Below are positions 37,070 to 47,568 of a stretch of 64,000 nt of DNA, one piece after another (positions within the stretch are counted from its first letter, which is position 1; each line of letters begins with the position of its first letter). The translations under genes and the position numbers were made by a program. The stretch is from Cinnamomum chago (lineage: Eukaryota > Streptophyta > Magnoliopsida > Laurales > Lauraceae). The stretch is from positions 16,000,001 to 16,064,000 of the forward strand of contig CP142453.1 in assembly GCA_038049695.1 (NCBI GenBank), written 5' to 3'. Under the pieces are notes generated by a model. That model was not told where the DNA came from, did no database searches, and worked only from the letters and a program-made list of their open reading frames with translations.

Positions 37070-39049
37070 TTAAAATGTGGAAACGTGCAAGGAAGACATT
37101 TCTGAACAAGACATTGGTGTTGCTAGCCGTCCCTCCATGAAAATAACATTCTTTCTTCATGCAACTTAACCTTATCTCTTCACGCGTGAGAGGTTTTGAT
37201 GTATCTGTACCATATCAAAATCCACTCTGTTTTGTATTAAAAAACTGTTGACTCTGTCCTTGTCTTGTCCTTTAGATATGGCCTAACTTAAGACTAATTT
37301 GGAGGCATTTGAAACAGTATTGCTAAACACAAAAGTCACTTTCATTAAGGATTTTGCCCTTAATTTATTATCAACAGGGGCTGTATATATAAGACCCAAA
37401 AAGATATCCTCCTCTTTATAATTAAGTAACGTTGGATTTTGTTAACCAATAAAAAATTGGTCTTTGATTGTTTGCCTAGGCAAGAGAACCTAGACCTTCT
37501 TTACCAGAAATGTTCTTTGGAAAAATAAAATTAATGAAGCTATTGTCAAAAATCACATGTGGTCATACAGCAATTTTAATTAATGATTTTGTCTTGACTG
37601 CTACTACTGTCTAATACACTTTTATTTAGATCTCTGTTCTCAACTCTGTATCCTTAGGACCAGATGGTCATTGGTCAGGATAATAATGATAAAAAAAAAA
37701 AAAAAAATGTACATCACCGTTACTTTACTTGAAGGGGGGCATGTATTTCATTGAAGAAGTTTAAATAAATCCCATTTACAAGACTAACTATGGGCTGCGG
37801 ATCCTGGAAGGCATTGACTAGTGAGAAATTTCACGGAGCAAGTTTGACTTTAATATGAGTTCAGATTAAGCCATATAGCATTTGGGTTTTTTTATTATAA
37901 TATTTTATCTATATTTTTTTTTAAATGATCAATCTAACGGTTGGTCTCAACTCCTATTTATTCAAGTGAAATTTGGATAAAAGAGGTATTTATTTTGAGT
38001 GAACTAGATTTCAAAAGTGGATTTCACTTAGTGAGCGCCTCAAAAATATCCCCTTGAGTTGGAGCTTTTTTTTTTTGGTGGCTCTAGCTGCCAGAGCCTT
38101 TGGGGGGGGGCATTTGTTTGGAGAGCTTTCTCATGAAAATGCTACATGTTGGGAGTGTTTGGACATGTTTGAATACAAGTGAGGAATTCATGATGAATCC
38201 ATAGATTTGAGGATATTCTTCAGTGCTCCTTAAACATGTGTTTCTCACCAAGAATTTGCAGGATATAAATTCTTTAAAACGAGGATTTTCACTCACCCAG
38301 AACTTTAGGGATTTACAGTTGCCAATTGTGAATTATTTGCGACTAAATGAAAAATCAGTGAGGAATCCCCAAGGGCTTTATTCCAAACATGAACTTAGGA
38401 GGCATTTGAAACTCCTTGCTTCTAGTGAAGAATCCATGAGGATTTAATTCCAAACATTAATGATTTGTGAAATTTCAGAAGACCAATCTTATTGATCGTT
38501 AGATTTCCCCAAATTCTAGTTGGGATATTTGAACATTTTTATATCCAATTAGAAGACAACATTTATTAGAGAGTACTGAATACTGATATCCTACAAACAA
38601 ACATGCCTTAATTAGAGGATCAGACTCTCCTCCATGACTCTGGCCATTAGTGATTTATACTGATCCAACTCATAGAACACTGGAAAATGTGTAATCCTTG
38701 CTTATTTAGACCCTCTATACACGAACATAAATTCAAATACATAGATACATATCTTTAACAAACAAAAAAAAATAACATTGCACCTTTCATTCTTTCCATT
38801 ATTCCTTTCCAGAAGATTCCATTATTCCTTTCCAGAAGAAGACCGCCTTTGTTGATTGCATCCATCTCCATCTCTTTGTGCGTTTGCAACGACTCCACGC
38901 ACCCTCCCCACTCACACCCCACACGTGAACTTTTAGAACCCAACACCCCAACCTTTCTTCCTCCCCATCTTATGTGCATGAACTTCATCCCAAAACCATA
39001 CTTCAAATCAAATAACAAAACAGTCTAATACCACATTAATATTATATTA
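37070..39049. other. ~2-kb segment present only in unit B
   Basis: In unit A, GGCCCAATAT runs straight into ATATAGATATTT (15101-15125); here ~1.98 kb lies between. Near the limits are short inverted words (ATTAAAATGTGG at left, CCACATTAATATT at right), which hints at insertion. AT microhomology would also allow deletion from unit A. It contains a possible MITE (38109-38607) and a 22-base direct repeat near 38795-38838. No convincing coding region was seen. Confidence 0.7.
38109..38607. mobile_element. Possible MITE
   Basis: Left end GGCATTTGTTTGGAG and right end (reverse) GGCATGTTTGTTTGTAGG are similar inverted termini about 500 bases apart. TTA follows the right end, but the left flank is poly-G and gives no clear target duplication. 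Confidence 0.35.
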
Positions 39050-39184
39050 TGTATATATATAGATATTTATTTTTGTATAGTATCTTTTCCATCTGCACGG
39101 GATAGATGTAGTTATGAAAGACGAGGATTGAAAATCCGCAAAGTAGCTGTATTGGGCTATGCATGGGAACAAGACTCAATATAT

Positions 39185-39186
<2 letters not shown>

Positions 39187-39224
<38 letters not shown>
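39187..39224. repeat. (GA)n microsatellite next to the F5H copy B stop codon
   Basis: A ~38-base GA run starting 4 bases beyond the F5H stop, i.e. at the start of its 3' UTR. The unit A run (15241-15256) is about 16 bases. Confidence 0.9.
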
Positions 39225-39226
<2 letters not shown>

Positions 39227-39227
39227 A

Positions 39228-42200
39228 TCAAAAGAGAGGGCAGTTGAGACGAGGGGTTGGGACCGCTGCGAGCCGTATGGCTTTGGGTGCAGTGAGCCCA
39301 AACACATCACCCATGTCCATTTCAGAGGGCTTCATCCCATCAGGTAACTCCCACTTAAAGCAGTGCAGGAGCTGGGCCACTGCAAGATCCAAAGCGTACA
39401 GGCCCAGTTGCATGCCCGGGCATGATCTCCGACCCGACCCGAATGGTATGAGCTCGAAGTAATTCCCTTTGAAATCTGGGGCACCTTCTTTTGCAAATCT
39501 GGATGGGTTGAATAACTCCGGATCCTCCCAGGCCCGCTTGTCCCTGCCAATGGCCCATGCATTGACCGTCACGCGTGTTCCAACTGGGATCCAGTAGCTG
39601 CCGATCTTGCAGTCCTCGGCGGTTTCATGGAGGAGGAGTGGGATGGGAGGGTGGAGGCGTAGGGTCTCCTTCAGGGCACACTTTAGGAAGGGGAGCTTGT
39701 CCAGGTCGGTTTCGTGGACTTTCCGGTCCAGGCCCACTACTTGTTCCAGCTCGTCTTGGGCTTTCTTTAGCTCTTTCGGGTTCTTCATCAACTCCGCCAT
39801 GGCCCACTCGATCGCTGAGGCGACGGTCTCCGTGCCGCCGAACATCACATCCTGCAATTTAGACCGTTAATTTACAGGCAGTGGAAGTAGAATACCATAA
39901 CAGAGCTTGTATACATGAGATAAGAGCCCGTGGCACAATTAAAAGGTGCTCATTAAAATGCAAGTTCAAATCATACTATCATTTAAAAAAATGAAAAAAA
40001 CGAAAAGACATATCGTTATATTTAGATGAGTCGAAGAAACCCTCCCGAGTCAACTCGGAACATAGATACTTAATCATATGGCAGTAAAATCGGGCCAGTG
40101 ATTAAATGAGGATGAATTGGATGATTGAACTGGTTATGACTCAACTAACTGCACCGGCGGTACTCTCTGTCTGGGTTTTAGAAGAGTGTTTGATACTAAT
40201 CTATATTTTTGAAAGGTACTTTGAAAAGTCACATGAACATGAATAGCAAAAAGATGTTCAGGACCAATACATAAATATATAGCAACTGAGTCCACATCCA
40301 TCCATTGAGGCAGAAAATATTGTGATTTGTGAAGGCTGTTTGGTTTAGCTTGCTCAAAGAACATAGATTTTTGTGCCCCACTTACAGAAAATTGAAATGG
40401 GTCAAAATGAAATCACAGTAGAGTGGGCTTTAACCTTTGTGGTTTGGATTTTCCTGTGGAAGCCCTTCAGGAGCCTACTAATTTCCCAATAGGATATGGA
40501 CTTAATTATTATATTGAACAGGGACTCTTGAGAAAAACCCCATATGATTTTGCTCAATAAATGTGCCGACCTGGACACACCAACAACATGGGACCCACCT
40601 GGATACCAGCAATATGGCAATTGCATTTGATTTGCACACTAATTTCTTAGATTACATTAAGCAATCTCTTGCAGATATTCATTTACTAAGTATGCATTCT
40701 CTTTAGATTTTTCTAGTATTTTCTTTCTGATAAGAACGGATGGAATTGGTCGGGTGTGAAGATGGCCATTCCAACCAACTCATTTTCCTTATTCAACAAA
40801 ATGGGAAATTACAATAGAGACCTTATAAACATAAATGGGGTTCATGATCCAATTTATCTTACCATTGAATTGAGTCAGTTACTGACTCAACTTGCTGACT
40901 CATAAGTGAAAGGGATTTATGTACAACACGCTACTTTTTTTTACAATTACAACCTCTTAGGTTGGATTAATAGATTTACATTGGATTTCATCTGATTAGC
41001 ATTAAATTAATGGCAACTTGGTCCTAATCTTCGCGTCTATCTCAACCATCAATGAGTAAACCTCCTTTTTTCTCCGGCACAAAAAAAAAAAAAAAAGGAT
41101 ACAAGATTTTGATCTAAGAGGATTTTGACAAAAAAAAAAAAAAGAAAAAAAATCCCGACTGCTGGACAGAAATTCAGATAAAAAATAGTGATAAAAGACT
41201 AGGGGCTATATATCTGTACTTGTCAAGAATTAAGGGGCTAAAATGTAAAACATCAGAATTTAGAATTGAGTCCATTTGCATCTTAATATTTAAAATCAAG
41301 GACAAAGTTAAAGAAAGAGAAGAGTCTTCTATGTTTTCTGATTACCATGATAATGGCCTTGATGTTATCTCTTGTAAGCTTAAGTGAACCCTGGAGGTCG
41401 TCCATCTGACCGTTGGTGGCACCTCCATCACCAGTAAATGCTAGAAGATCATCAACCATGTCACCATCTTCTTCATCAGACCTCCCACCACCCTTCTTCT
41501 TCGCCATGTGATCGTCGATGATGGTGTCGATGAAGCGGTCGAGCGCTCCCCTCGCCTTTTCCAGCCTCTTATTGAACCCCTGTGGATCAAACCACCCCAC
41601 AATAGGGATGAAATCGGCGACATTGAAGGCACCCATGAGCTTAGAAAACTCCTGCAATATTGACACAAACTCATCCTGGCCGTCCCGAGAGCTCGACCCG
41701 AAAGCCGCCCGATAAGTGATGTTTCGGGTCAGGGAGAAGACAAGCTCGCCGATATTGACAGAAGATCCGGTCTTGTCCGCCACCTGCCCGAGCATGTGAT
41801 CCACCTCGTCCCGGACCGACGCCCACGACTCCGCCCTCTTGCGGCTGAAGAGCTTCATGACGCAGAGCTTGCGCATCTGGCGCCAGAAGGGGCCGTAGTG
41901 GGCGAAGGCCATGTCGGCGCGGTCGTAGGTGAGGTACCGGACGGCGATGGTCGCCGGCCGGTTAGAGAAGATGGCGTCCTGGGTCTGGAGTATCTCCTGT
42001 GCCATCTCCGGCGTCGATATGGCGATGGTGTCCAGGAAGCCGAGGCGGAGGTAGACTATGCCGCCGTACTTCTCCGAGAGCTTTGCGAGGCCGCGGTGGG
42101 TCAGCTGGTCCATCATCCTCATGTTTCCTAGGATGGGCAGCCGCAGCGGCCCCGGCGGCAGCTTCCCGCGCTTTCTTACTACAAAGAGGAGGAGAAGGAG

Positions 42201-42299
42201 AGGAAGAAGGAAGAAGAAGAACAAAGGCATGGGTTGCATAGCAGAAGTAGTACTACTACTAGTATTAGAAGAAGCACAAGGAGAGGATGAAGAATCCAT
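39228..42299 (-). CDS. F5H: Ferulate/coniferaldehyde 5-hydroxylase, CYP84A, copy B
   Basis: Two minus-strand exons (42299-41346 and 39851-39228) encode 525 residues with the same landmarks as copy A: membrane anchor, LPPGP hinge, WRQMR, FGGTET, ETLR, FNPSRF and FGSGRRSCPG heme loop. Exon sizes (954 and 624 bases) and splice sites are identical to copy A; the intron is ~1.5 kb and lacks the foldback element. Differences from A: C8, K46, P97, G171, T289, S403, E427, R511. P97 (STPEMA) is the residue usual for plant P450s at this point. The start is fixed because the frame is closed immediately upstream. The frame and all key residues are intact, so I expect an active enzyme. Confidence 0.94.
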
Positions 42300-42342
42300 G
42301 AGTGGGGTTTGCTTCTATGTTCTTGGGTGGACTCGTAGCCAG

Positions 42343-42349
42343 TTTTATA
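42343..42349 (-). promoter_or_regulatory. TATA box of F5H copy B
   Basis: TATAAAA on the minus strand, ~44 bases upstream of the ATG at 42299, same context as copy A. Confidence 0.6.
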
Positions 42350-42408
42350 GCCCTTTTTGGATGCTAAATATGTTGTGGGAGAGAGAAAGAAAACCATGAA
42401 AGCAGAGA

Positions 42409-42415
42409 AGTTGGT
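42409..42415 (-). promoter_or_regulatory. Candidate secondary-wall MYB site of F5H copy B
   Basis: ACCAACT on the minus strand at the position equivalent to 19975-19981. Confidence 0.35.
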
Positions 42416-44247
42416 GATTAAGAAATCTCTAAATATCTTTGCAATTATTATATTCCATTTTGTAATTTTTTGGGCTTTGAGTGCATTTTGTTGATGAGAT
42501 ATGCTTAGAACTAAGAATTACAATATGAGAAAAGCATGATTGTGTGATTACATAAGGTGACGAAAAGGTGAGGGGTGTTTTTAGTGGGCCCCAGATGGGT
42601 ACCAAAATAATCAGAAGGTGAGATGAGACCGGAGTATGGTGGTAGTGGGATTATGACTTACCTCACACATCGTTTTGGGTGTGTGTGAACTGGAGAGAAT
42701 TGCTGGTGGGGAGAGGTTATCTATAAATGGATATTTTTGGGGCATTTCTTTGAGGTGACTCAGTGGGGAAGGTGGCCCACCATATGGATGGTTTGTATTA
42801 TTCAATAGTTAACTGTGATGGGGTTTTGGCGGTTTTGACTGTGGAAATACATATTCCTTCAATCATGGGAGATGTGGTTTGGATTTCTTGAATCCATTGA
42901 TGGATTCATAGGACTGGAATCGTGGAATTGTTTAATTCACCATTTCTCCTTTCATCAATGGCAAGTAGTGATCCATACAACACAATCTCTGAATATGCCA
43001 GAGCACTTATTTCTCATAAATTAAATGATACTACTGAGATTTCAAAAGTATACTAAATGAGAATTTAATAAAACTATATTAGAATTTCAAAGCCAATCTT
43101 CCCATGTTTGTTTGCAATTTAAGGCCCTAAGGACGAGGGATGGAAATAATTTTAAAGATGTTCTCTCAATCCAATTGTAAGTATTGAGTGGATGAGTGTT
43201 AAATTGAGACGGATGCCAATTCATGAGAGAAATGAGCCATGGCTTTAAAACTTAGCAAGAAATACCTAATGAAGGTTTTAGGCCATGATCAACATTTAAT
43301 CTTTGGTGCCTCACCCCAAACTGTAAGCTTATCTCCCTTACTACCAAATTTATGAGGATTTTCAATTTTTCATTTTCTTGTTGACTTTTTAAGTATATTT
43401 TTTTTCATTGGAGGCCCATTATACTATATTAAAGCCGTGGGTCTTCAAGCTAAAATTTATTATAATTTTTAATTTCTAACAATTAGTTATAACTACTCTT
43501 TATAACTTACCCAAGTTCTTCTCCCACTTCCAATATGAAACCACTCTAAGGGCACGTTTGGTAATAAAATCTACGTTGAAAAGATTTTCTTTTTCCACTA
43601 TTGTATGCTATATCCAAATTTGGTAGCCGCAATTCATCGTTGATTTTTTGCACCTAAAATCTACGATTGATATGATTTTGGGATCCAATCTCCTCCCAAT
43701 CAGATATGCAAATCATGCGTGCAGGGGTGGGTATAAAAGTCAAAATCCCACCCCCACTTCCTACCATCTATTTCCCTTTTTATTATTCATAGTTGTTGAT
43801 TCTTAATGCCTTCTAATTCTTTTAGATTTTTTCTTTTGGATACTAATAGAATTAAAATGTTTGACTCCTCCATTAGATATATTTTCCTTTTAGATTTATT
43901 TTCTAATAATATTTCTTAAACCTCTTGAGTTTTAATATATTTTTATGGGCATTTGTTGATAGTTGAGAGTAATTATGGTTATATATAGCAGTTGTAGCGG
44001 AAGACTTAAATGCACAGAGGCACTTGTTAGTTGAAGAAAAAATTGGTATTTACTTCAGCTGAGATTTCGGTTACTTTTCTCTATTATAGATATTAGTAAA
44101 ATGTGGCTGCACTAAGCACGAGCAACACAAAAGGAGAGAAAAAGTTGTCTTTAGTCTAATTGAAGTCGAATTAAATTGAAGCATAATTGAAAAATAAATA
44201 GAAAATAATTGAAGCAAGTTGCAAAGCTTGATTAGGAAAGATAGTCA

Positions 44248-44304
44248 TCCAAAGCGGGGTCGGCGGGTTCCCATGTTATAAAAAAAAAAAAAGAAAAAAA
44301 AAAG
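44248..44304 (+). mobile_element. 57-bp poly(A)-tailed retroposon fragment, unit B only
   Basis: Insert TCCAAAGCGGGGTCGGCGGG... ends in an A-rich tail of ~25 bases and is flanked by the 10-base direct repeat AAGATAGTCA (44238-44247 and 44305-44314). Unit A has this 10-mer once. This is the signature of a heavily 5'-truncated SINE or other LINE-mobilised RNA. Confidence 0.82.
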
Positions 44305-45029
44305 AAGATAGTCAAGCATAAAATTATTATCACCACCTTTTCTAAAGTGACATAAAAGATGGGATTGCAAAAGAAAGAAATCACCTCCCTAATTAATAAG
44401 GGATAAGGTTGCCTAGACTAATTGAATCATGTCGTTAGTTGTTGTTTACAGAAGTCCATAAATTTAGGAAGCAATCAATGTAAAAGGAAACTACCTAATT
44501 AATGGGGGATTAAGTTGCATCCAAAATTGAATCGTGTGAAAACTACGAACTCCTTAAAATTTGGGACAGGAGAAGAAATTATATGATTTTTTTAATATAC
44601 CCACCTAAGGTTTTTGTAGGATTTGTAAATAAGCCTTTGCATTTTTATTTTAATGCCTTTTATGTCCTCAAAATCAATAGTCTTCCAACCACCATAGGTT
44701 TTTAGTGAGAAATGACACTTTTGTCTATCTCTTCTATCCTTATATGCATAATTTCAAAAGGTTGGACTCAACTTTTTTTTTTTATAAAGCATGAAACATT
44801 AACAATTGCACTTAATTAGTGGGAGAAAACAACCCTACATAAATTCCTCTTTTATCAATACAGGGCTCATTTCATTAAATCCAAATTGATTATAATGACA
44901 ATCAACACCTATACTTATAATCGGTTATGATTTATTCAATCCATACATGACCCACCATTGAATTGATGAAACTCTCAAAATACATGATTCTGCCTCATGT
45001 GTAGGGGGTATACAAGAAATGGAGAGGGT

Positions 45030-45064
<35 letters not shown>
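45030..45064 (+). repeat. 35-G homopolymer
   Basis: Uninterrupted run of 35 G. The equivalent run in unit A is 14 G (22570-22583). A second 14-G run is at 45147-45160. Such runs can form G-quadruplexes and are also prone to sequencing error. Confidence 0.9.
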
Positions 45065-45065
<1 letters not shown>

Positions 45066-45066
45066 T

Positions 45067-45238
45067 GGGATTTAAACTTTTCTCAGATATGGGTGGGGGC
45101 TTCAGTCCAGAGGCCTTTATATTTGGGTCCACTAGGTGATGTGCGAGGGGGGGGGGGGGGAGATTTAAACTTTTCTCAGATATGGGTGGGGGCTTCAGTC
45201 CAGAGGCCTTTATATTTGGGTCCACTAGGTGATGTGCA
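45067..45238. repeat. ~95-base local tandem duplication beside poly-G
   Basis: The stretch from GGATTTAAAC through ACTAGGTGATGTGC occurs twice (45067-45146 and 45162-45238), separated by the second G run. Unit A has it once (22583-22660). Confidence 0.88.
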
Positions 45239-47568
45239 AGAGAGAGTTATTGAGAGAAACAATTTGTTTAATGGATGTAAGGGCATGACTGTCATTTATA
45301 TAAAAATCTAAGACAGATCTCATGATGGCTACCCATTGTTGTTAGGAATATTGATTTTGGAAATGTGAAATGTATTTAAAAGAAAAGGCATGGCTCCTAT
45401 TTACAAATACTAAAACCTCAAGGGCCTATTTACAATTCCTATAAATCTTATAGGGGTATATACGAAAAGCTCAAATTATATCTTTTACTAAGTCAAGATT
45501 TATGAATTCATAACTTCCACCCCGATTGATAAGATATGGGCAAGTAATTATATTTCTTTCTAAAAAAACACCCCACATTACATTTCTATCGAAATCCCTA
45601 AAATCTCTCCTCTAAGTCAAAATTGGCTTTAAATTAAAATCGGAATATTTGAGGCTCAATTTCTCAATTAATTGAGAAATCAAGCTCCAATTGGAATACC
45701 CAAATTTTCTGTCTACTTAGAAAATCTTCTAACATTTTCTTTTGAATGATTCTTGGATCATATCTACACCGATTCTTTCCATAAAAAGTAACTTTTTGCC
45801 AAAGCCTAAAATATAGAACTCCCATCCGAAAAGCGAAGACTGTCCATTTATCATGTGGGTCTCTTGATGATGGATGGACAGTCCTAGGATTATCTTATTG
45901 TCACTCCATCATTTGGCCGACCCTAGCTATAGGACAATTCTCCATCCATGGTTCAGAAACTTGACCCAACCCTTTCTACTTGGACAATCATCTCTTCCCA
46001 TAAGGACACTAGGCACCAAGTCAAACTAGTACGACCAAGTTCGGTGAAAGTCATGTTTGTATAGGTCTGTTTGTGCAAGGCCGTGGAAGAAGAAAATCAA
46101 ATCTCCTTTTCCGTGACACTTCTTTTTGATGGGGGGAGATGAGAAACATGGATCATCGCTTGGAGGGAAATATTAAGAATTAAGACGTGCCAGAAATCAC
46201 GGATCCACGAAGACTTCGTTGCACCAAACAGATTGAAGGAGGAAACGGATTTTCAAACGGATTTTCTGGCGCCTTGTCGATTGAATTTCCATGGCATCTT
46301 CCCTTTGCACAAACGAACCCATAATGTTGGCAGAAATGAAAGTTTTAGAAGCTTTCTTTTCGTAAAATGCTTTCCCCTTTCCGACTTTTATTAAAAATAC
46401 TTTTTTTTAGAGTTACGTGAAAGTTAAAGGGTAAAATAATGCTTTTCCTTGAAAAAAAGGAAACTGCCTATATCAAATAAAGAGATAGAAATCCCACGGA
46501 AGTAGCCGTGGAAAATGTGTTACACAGACGTGCTGTGAAGCTCAATCAAACTTTCCCATGTTTTCCAACTAGTGATTTTCTCAGTTACTCGGGTGAGTTG
46601 AGTTTTAGTCACTTGGAATTGATTCCGGATCACCTATCGTAGTGGTTATATTTTCATCGTGAGTGGAATAATAGCAGTCCGCCATGTCATCAAAAAATTT
46701 AGTTAATTTTCTTTCATCTGATTTAAACTTAAATCACCTAAACTGCATAGGTGGACTGCTATTGGTCTACTTACGGTGAATATATAACAATTGCGATAGG
46801 TGATCGGACTCCTTAAAATTATGTGGAACGTGTCTATTTTTGGTAACTGCTTGGGATGATTTGCATGTGGTGTTAGCAAATAGGTGCGGGCTCAATTGTT
46901 ATTTATGTAAGATGGCCCCATCCTACACAGCGTCTATCTTCAGTTTTACTTTCGTTGAATAATGTTGTTTGCCTCTAATGCGGTATTGAGAGAAACCAGA
47001 AAGTTACCCAATAAGAGACGTGAGAATCTCAGTTCAGCTGAAATTGGAATGTACTAGGCGTGGATTCCAATCTGCCATAATCTGTCACAAGAGACAAAGA
47101 TTTTCCACAGGATTGCAAAACATGCTTGTTTCTACCCTAAACGACAAATCAAGCTGACAACTAGGGTTTGCTCACTTGTATAGTCGTATGTGGTTGGCGA
47201 CTCCATGGTGCACTTGCACTCTGGTGCCCAGGGATCCATCTCTGGTCATGCCACTCTACATGCGACTTCTTTTTTCAGGCTTCCACTTTTAAATTATGTG
47301 AAAAAAAAAAAAAATCAACATTCAAATGTCGACTAATACACATGGTAATGCCTCATCCATACATGGGCTTTGGTCTATGAGACCCACAATTTTAATTTTG
47401 GTTGGCCTCAACCCACCAAAAGGCCTCATTTAAGGTTATGGTGCAAGCTTTACATATAATTTCAGTTATTTTCTTCTCTATAATCGATGTAGGACTCCAG
47501 GGAGTCACAATTCGCCCCCCTTAGGGCTGCACGTTCCTGTGCAGTAGCCTGCCAGTCCTCTTGGTCCA

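Larger units (their letters stand above)
30770..39227. other. Intergenic region between truncated FMP32 copy and F5H copy B
   Basis: Equivalent to 8901-15260 plus the hairpin MITE and the ~2-kb unit-B-only segment. No gene is supported. Confidence 0.55.
44595..45463. repeat. Repeat with imperfect inverted ends (unit B)
   Basis: Counterpart of 22136-22883, longer because of the poly-G expansion and local duplication inside it. Confidence 0.45.
42300..47568. other. Upstream intergenic region of F5H copy B
   Basis: Counterpart of 19865-24989. No supported gene. It contains the retroposon piece at 44248-44304 and the repeat with inverted ends at 44595-45463. Confidence 0.55.

Noticed and set aside
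44995..45311. Frames with poly-Gly or poly-Pro over the G run
   Set aside because: Produced by the homopolymer; no conservation with unit A.
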